From: Sulfitobacter sp.
Lineage (GTDB): Bacteria > Pseudomonadota > Alphaproteobacteria > Rhodobacterales > Rhodobacteraceae
DNA length: 26,062 nucleotides
Direction of reading: 5' to 3'
Assembly (NCBI GenBank): GCA_024636405.1
Contig: JAGXHC010000125.1
Span: 1-26,062, forward strand
Under the pieces are notes generated by a model that was given only the letters and a program-made list of their open reading frames with translations, had not been told where the DNA came from and did not search any database. Shown here one piece after another: positions 25,165 through 26,062 of the stretch (the stretch's first letter is position 1; every line of letters begins with the position of its first letter). The translations under genes and the position numbers were made by a program.

Positions 25165-25422
25165 ATGAAGAAATTTTTGTTGATGCTGCCATTGCTTGCC
25201 GCTGTCGCAGCTTGTGACACGCAAAACCAATCCGCTTTGACAGGTGCTGCCGCCGGTGCCGCTTTGGGTGCCGTTGTCTCAAACGACAGCGACCGTACCA
25301 AAGGTGCCGTATTGGGTGGTCTGGCTGGCGCGGCTGCCGGTGCATATATCGGTCGTGGCGCAAACGGTCAGTGCGTCTATCAGAACTCGGTTGGTCAGCG
25401 CTACACGGCTGCTTGCCCGTAA
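25165..25422 (+). CDS. Small glycine-zipper lipoprotein
   Basis: 85 residues. A lipoprotein signal peptide (MKKFLLMLPLLAAVAAC, lipidated Cys17) is followed by a glycine-zipper region rich in GAAAGAALGAVV and GAVLGGLAGAAAGAYIG (about 27-63), then a C-terminal NGQCVYQNSVGQRYTAACP with two cysteines (70 and 84) that could form a disulfide. Such proteins sit in the outer membrane or periplasm of Alphaproteobacteria; the function is unknown. The start ATG 25165 is preceded by TTGGAGAAAA. It has its own gap of 100 bp after tpa and a strong terminator behind, so it is probably monocistronic. Confidence 0.85.
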   Translation: MKKFLLMLPLLAAVAACDTQNQSALTGAAAGAALGAVVSNDSDRTKGAVLGGLAGAAAGAYIGRGANGQCVYQNSVGQRYTAACP

Positions 25423-25454
25423 ACGAACTTTGCCTCACGGCAGAAACGACATCA

Positions 25455-25483
25455 GGCCCCGGCATATGCCGGGGCCTTTTTTT
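25455..25483 (+). terminator. Rho-independent terminator
   Basis: Perfect 22-bp palindrome built from GGCCCCGGCAT and ATGCCGGGGCC (25455-25476), followed directly by seven T (25477-25483). It ends the transcript of the glycine-zipper lipoprotein. Confidence 0.95.
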
Positions 25484-25541
25484 GTGGATATAAGATAATG
25501 CCAGATTGCGCAGAACCTAAGGCCAGCCTAGGCTGATCCTC

Positions 25542-25958
25542 ATGGCGCTTCCTGTCGAAACTTTTTTCCTGCATCCCGATGCCCAAGGCACGCTGCAACA
25601 GCAGATCCAGCAGATGATTGCCCAAGGCATCCTGTCGGGACGTTTCCGCACCGGAGAAAAACTGCCTTCAACCCGCAAGCTGGCCCAGCATCTGGGGCTT
25701 AGCCGGATCACGGTGACCATCGCCTATACCGAGTTGCTGGCGAACGACTATCTGACCTCAAAAGGGCGTTCAGGGTACTTCGTGTCCGAGAATGCACCCC
25801 CTCCTCCACATTTCGAACCGTCCGAGGATACCATCGATTCCGTTGACTGGACCCGCGCCATCGGGCAGCGCTTCAGCGGCGGTGCGACCCCGGTCAAACC
25901 TCAGGATTGGGGCACGTTCCGGTTTCCTGAAGGTTTTTCGATGCGGGCCGTGGCGTAA
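25542..25958 (+). pseudogene. tauR: TauR (MocR/GntR family) regulator, truncated after ~129 residues
   Basis: The open frame gives 138 residues against about 470 expected. Residues 1-129 are a good TauR N-terminus: a GntR winged helix (LQQQIQQMIAQGILSGRFRTGEKLPSTRKLAQHLGLSRITVTIAYTELLANDYL, about 18-71), the SGYFVSENAP linker start and the TauR-specific WTRAIGQRFSGGATP..PQDW (103-123). After FRFP (codon ending 25928) the expected FIYGQAD and aminotransferase-fold domain are absent. Instead come ten unrelated codons and a stop. TauR activates tpa in response to taurine and needs the C-terminal domain to sense it, so this copy is very probably inactive as a sensor. A rearrangement or insertion at about 25929 is the likely cause. 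Confidence 0.82.
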
Positions 25959-26062
25959 CAGTGGCTGCCAGGAGATGGCGGCCCGCGTTGACAAACCTCG
26001 GAAGGACGAAGCCGCGGGTGCTTGGTGAGACTATGGGGAAAGCAGGCTGACGGTCGATGCGA
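25929..26062. mobile_element. Unidentified inserted sequence at the tauR break, possible mobile-element end
   Basis: The 134 bp after the tauR break encode no recognisable protein in any frame. They are structured: GGCTGCC (25963-25969) pairs with GGCGGCC (25977-25983) through one G-U pair around a 7-nt loop, extended by GTAAC (25955-25959) with GTTGAC (25987-25992). Such structured non-coding sequence at a gene break fits the 5' part of a group II intron or an IS end. I cannot identify it because it runs out of the window. Confidence 0.35.

Noticed and set aside
25792..26028. A 78-codon ORF crossing the tauR break
   Set aside because: Out of frame with tauR over the conserved part and without any family resemblance.
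1..26062. CRISPR array, prophage or conjugative genes
   Set aside because: No regularly spaced repeats and no cas, integrase, capsid or transfer genes were seen on either strand.

Overview
The window looks like chromosome from a marine alphaproteobacterium of the Rhodobacterales (Roseobacter group). The reasons are protein-level resemblance (Mcl1, the TIGR02300/FYDLN acidic protein, taurine:pyruvate aminotransferase with a TauR-type regulator, an imuA-imuB-dnaE2 cassette), a perfect alphaproteobacterial SOS box (GTTC-N7-GTTC), and a GC-rich intergenic hairpin of the type common in this group. No phage, conjugation or CRISPR genes are visible. The one possible mobile-element boundary is at the extreme right end.

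Layout. 1-1177 (minus): dgcN and the start of dgcA, a proposed D-glutamate catabolic pair. 1427-4121 (plus): mcl1 (L-malyl-CoA/beta-methylmalyl-CoA lyase), a LysE-type exporter and accA. 4184-5678 (minus): a GntR/FCD regulator and a YgjP-like metallopeptidase. 5791-6311 (plus): the FYDLN acidic protein and tRNA-Ala(GGC). 6505-8621: pobA and a divergent AraC-type regulator, which make a 4-hydroxybenzoate module. 8755-13878 (plus): a compact urease operon, ureD-ureA-orf61-ureB-ureC-ureE-ureF-ureG, with a small histidine-containing membrane protein between ureA and ureB. 14011-14628: a CHAP-domain lipoprotein. 14639-20168 (minus): dnaE2, imuB and imuA, with a LexA box directly upstream of imuA. 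20521-22683 (plus): a DEAD-box RNA helicase. 22799-23419: a heavily decayed diheme cytochrome c pseudogene. 23673-25422 (plus): tpa and a small glycine-zipper lipoprotein closed by a strong terminator. 25542-25928 (plus): the N-terminal third of tauR, interrupted by unrelated, structured sequence that runs off the window.

How the genes work together. Most modules are scavenging functions expected of a marine heterotroph: D-glutamate from peptidoglycan or dissolved organic matter, glyoxylate/acetyl-CoA chemistry through Mcl1, aromatic acid entry at 4-hydroxybenzoate, urea nitrogen and taurine nitrogen/sulfur. The SOS cassette is a complete mutasome locus. The most unusual points are the broken tauR beside an apparently intact tpa with TauR-like promoter repeats, the cytochrome c pseudogene with decayed heme sites, the small ORF translationally coupled to ureB, and the 110-nt out-of-frame overlap of imuA with imuB. 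I do not see a clearly new multigene system. The orf61 urease component is the best candidate for an under-described part.
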